From contig JAXRKP010001148.1 of the NCBI GenBank assembly GCA_037039925.1, forward strand, positions 43,501-107,500: a stretch of DNA of 64,000 nucleotides, written 5' to 3'. Numbering within the stretch: position 1 is the first letter of the stretch; each line of letters begins with the position of its first letter. Below are positions 61,471 to 64,000 of this stretch, in pieces. A program made the position numbers and the translations under genes. A model generated the notes under the pieces. That model made no database searches, was not told the origin of the DNA, and was given only the letters and a program-made list of their open reading frames with translations. Origin of the DNA: Doris montereyensis (lineage: Eukaryota; Mollusca; Gastropoda; Nudibranchia; Dorididae).

Positions 61471-63980
61471 ATGGGAAGGAAATGCTTTGTTTTTTGAATG
61501 TAACTCTGGATATGCCAGTCAGGACTCTTCAGGCCAAGTGACAATTTTTAAAATATCCTGATGATGAACAGAAGTGGAAAGAGTGGGTTGCTTGCCTACC
61601 AAACCAATTCATGGATAACATAACAAAATTCACAGGAATCTGTTTATTTTACTGGTCAGTAGATGCACCTCGAAATCGTAAGAAAAGAAGTCGATATGCT
61701 GTCCCTACAGTTCTGCCATCCATCTTTCCAAATGCTCCCTCTTCGTGTGTGTGTGTGTGTGTGTGTGTGTGCCATCTCATTCTCCTACATGCACAACTCC
61801 ACGATCTACCAAGAAGGCTCTTAGCAGTGCTAGGCAACAAGATGTGGACGAAATGGCCAAATTCATGGAAATGGACCGCTCACAGTTGGCAAATTTTCAG
61901 TCTGTTTTCCAGGATAAATTCGAGAAAGGAAGGATTTTTACTGTTTGACGATGACACGCGTGTTCTTTTTTTTTAGTAAGGAGAGAGTGGTTGTGTGCAT
62001 TATTTTTCGTTACATGTTAATCTCATTAGTGAGAATAATTCATTTTCTGTCTCATATGAGTCATTCCATGTGCTGAAACAAATCAAACACCCTTCTTTAC
62101 GTAGCCGACTAGAGTATTGAGTCAATTGGAAAAATTGTAAGATTTGTAAAGAACTTTGAAATTTCCAGTGAAGACCTTAAGCTGAATTTTTTGTGTCGGA
62201 CAGTTGACAAATATAACTGTCTCAAAAACCGTCAGATTTATTCTGTAGAAGAATTTCCACTTGCCTTCTCATGGTATGTCATCTAGGGCTTTATACGATA
62301 ATTTAAAAAGTCAGTTACAATTACCATCATTGTCAACCTTAAGAAGAATAACTTGTGTTACAAAGAACATGGAGGACAAAACATTGTTTGAATCTGTTTT
62401 CCAACGCAGTGTGTGCGTTTTGATTATTGATGAAATTCATGAAGGCTTCCTTACTTACCGGGGTGGCAATATTTTTTGGATACTCATCTGATTGTCCTGG
62501 AAAGCTGGCTATTATTTTTTTTTGTATACTGGCAAAGTGCTTCTTTGGATCAAAGACCTTTTTGGTCAAACTTATTCCATGTCATGTTCATGTCATGCTC
62601 TTAAATCTGACTTCCAATACAATGTTGTGTGTGATGTGATTTCAATTTTGGAAAACTGTGGAGCCTCTGTTGTTGGCCTTATCTTTGACAACAACAGAGT
62701 AAATCAATGCTTTTGCTCTTTGTTTTCACCTCTGGATTCTGCTTGTCCTTGGCTAGTCCAATCACCTGTCTCTTCATCAAAGCCCCTTTATTTGGTTTAT
62801 GACCCTGTTCATAGTGTAAAAAAATATCAGAAACAGTTGGATTACAGAGAAAACACAGCAAATTTCTTTTCACCATAAAGGTTCCTTAATCACGTCCCTG
62901 TGGTCTGATCTTAAAGAACTATATAACCATATATATAACCATCAATCTGATCAACTCCTCAAACTCTCAGCTCTCACAGAGTCTGCCTTTCAACCAACTA
63001 ACATTGAGAAACAAATGTCTCCTTAGCACTACAAGTCTTTTGTGATAAAACTAGTGCGGCTCTTAAGACTTCTGCTATGTGCAAAGAATCAAGCCATCAC
63101 ACTGCTGTCTTCATTGACAAGGAGGTACAATTATGGAAAGTCTTTAACTTTAAAAACTCCCTTACACTTACACTACTTACAGCGCATTCATCAGCGTGAT
63201 CCAGACAGAGCTGCTGTTGATCATTCGAACAGGGTCTGCACCAGCTGTTGACTCTATCCAACTGGGCAGATTTTGCTAAGGAGCTTGAACCAGCTGGTTA
63301 GACAAGAATATGCTCCCTTACAAGAGACACAGCCAGAGCCATACAATGGAGATGCAGATGTTTGGCTGACCTCAGCTCCTATCTTTTGCAAACTGACATG
63401 CCATATGTCCACAAATATGTCACCCTTGGTTTTTTTCAACAGGTTGACATAGAAAAACACTTTGCGCATTTCCAGAATGTTTGCAGGAAATAATTTTTAT
63501 ATTAATTCTCATGATGTGATTAACACCCATTCCATCGACAAAGCTCAACTAATGTTGGAGACTGAGCCAGACAACATTGACTTGTCCAATGTCAGACATT
63601 CCTGTGAGTCCTGTAAAAAGCCTCTCACCGATAGAGAGCTGCTCCTTCCCGATGACCTCGCTGACAGTATTGAAGAGATTTCAACTGATTAGAAAATGTC
63701 CCTTTTTTATATTGGAGGATACATTTGTCAGAAAGACCAAGCGAATGTGACTTTGCAAGGGGACTCATCTCACTTTAAAACTTTTTCAGAGCTACACAGA
63801 TGTCTTGAACAGAGGTGGACTTTATTTTCCATCAGAGAATCCATTTAAACTTCTTTTTTTTAATATTTGCATTTGTGACTAAAAATCCAAGTGAGCTTCA
63901 GAAGGAGACTTATCAACACGTTTAGTGACTTTCCAGTTATTTTTACTTGGACATTAAAATATCTTCAATTTCATTTTCAA
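61471..63980 (+). mobile_element. THAP/P-element-type transposase, broken frame, runs to window edge
   Basis: Starts MGRKCF with a THAP-like zinc-finger pattern (MGRKCFVF, ECNSGYASQD, KYPDDEQKWKEWVACLPNQF, then ICLFYW where C-x-x-H is usual). After a linker (STKKALSSARQQ), it has RALYDNLKSQLQLPSLSTL, VCVLIIDEIHEGFLTYRGG (first catalytic Asp region), GSKTFLVKLIPCH, FDNNRVNQC, KPLYLVYDPVHS, and near the end MSLFYIGGYICQK. These are the ordered blocks of P-element/THAP9-like transposases. Breaks occur at homopolymers (T6 at 61489-61494, A4 near 61549, T6 near 62472, A7 near 62818) and around a (GT)n run at 61745-61772. The same error type hits host exons, so the element may be less dead than it looks. 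The His-to-Tyr change in the zinc finger is not an indel. Confidence 0.85.
61745..61772 (+). repeat. (GT)n microsatellite inside the transposase
   Basis: About 13 GT units between FPNAPSS and PSHSPTCTTPRS coding; the two sides are in different frames. Confidence 0.95.
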
Positions 63981-64000
63981 GAATTGTCAACTATGTTGAA

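Overview
Eukaryotic nuclear DNA from an invertebrate animal, probably a mollusc. The host genes are split by introns, intergenic DNA is long and repeat-rich, and tRNA-derived SINEs, RTE-like and CR1/L2-like LINEs, a Penelope-like element, a Harbinger fragment and a THAP/P-element transposase are all present. The mollusc assignment is an inference from this repeat mix, not a proof.

Two real host genes can be assembled exon by exon, both on the minus strand. (1) An AGPAT (lysophosphatidic acid acyltransferase) gene lies between 10496 and 1549. Six exons were found, carrying the NHQS, PEGTR and VPIV blocks; one middle exon was not located. (2) A complete eight-exon HMCES (SRAP-domain abasic-site shield) gene runs from the ATG at 52107 to the stop at 39606, with matching splice phases throughout. 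Both genes carry single-base frame breaks, mostly in homopolymers, while splice sites and phases stay intact. Uncorrected consensus indels are the simplest explanation, so pseudogene calls in this window are unsafe.

Layout: 0-10.5 kb, AGPAT with SINE copies and a decayed LINE. 11-19 kb, (TC)n/(GA)n tracts, a Penelope-like element with a hammerhead-ribozyme-like motif, a 7-bp-based satellite, a Harbinger fragment and a head-to-head SINE pair. 19-29.5 kb, a 10-kb satellite built on 9-bp modules. 30.6-34.1 kb, a 26-bp satellite. 34.4-36.1 kb, a 48-bp satellite. 37.5-38.6 kb, a 44-bp satellite. 39.6-52.1 kb, HMCES, with minisatellites, SINEs and LINE fragments in its introns. 53.6-55 kb, an RTE-like reverse transcriptase remnant. 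56.4-58.2 kb, a 53-bp satellite. 58.6-60.3 kb, a SINE whose interior has become a 37-bp satellite. 61.4-64 kb, a THAP/P-element-type transposase running off the edge.

The most interesting pattern is the birth of tandem arrays inside short interspersed repeats. Three different families (called here SINE-A, repeat B and SINE-C) each show a segment of the element expanded in tandem; for SINE-A and repeat B the remainder of the element still flanks the array. I found no evidence of a new multi-gene system. The long open frames inside satellites and microsatellites are not genes.
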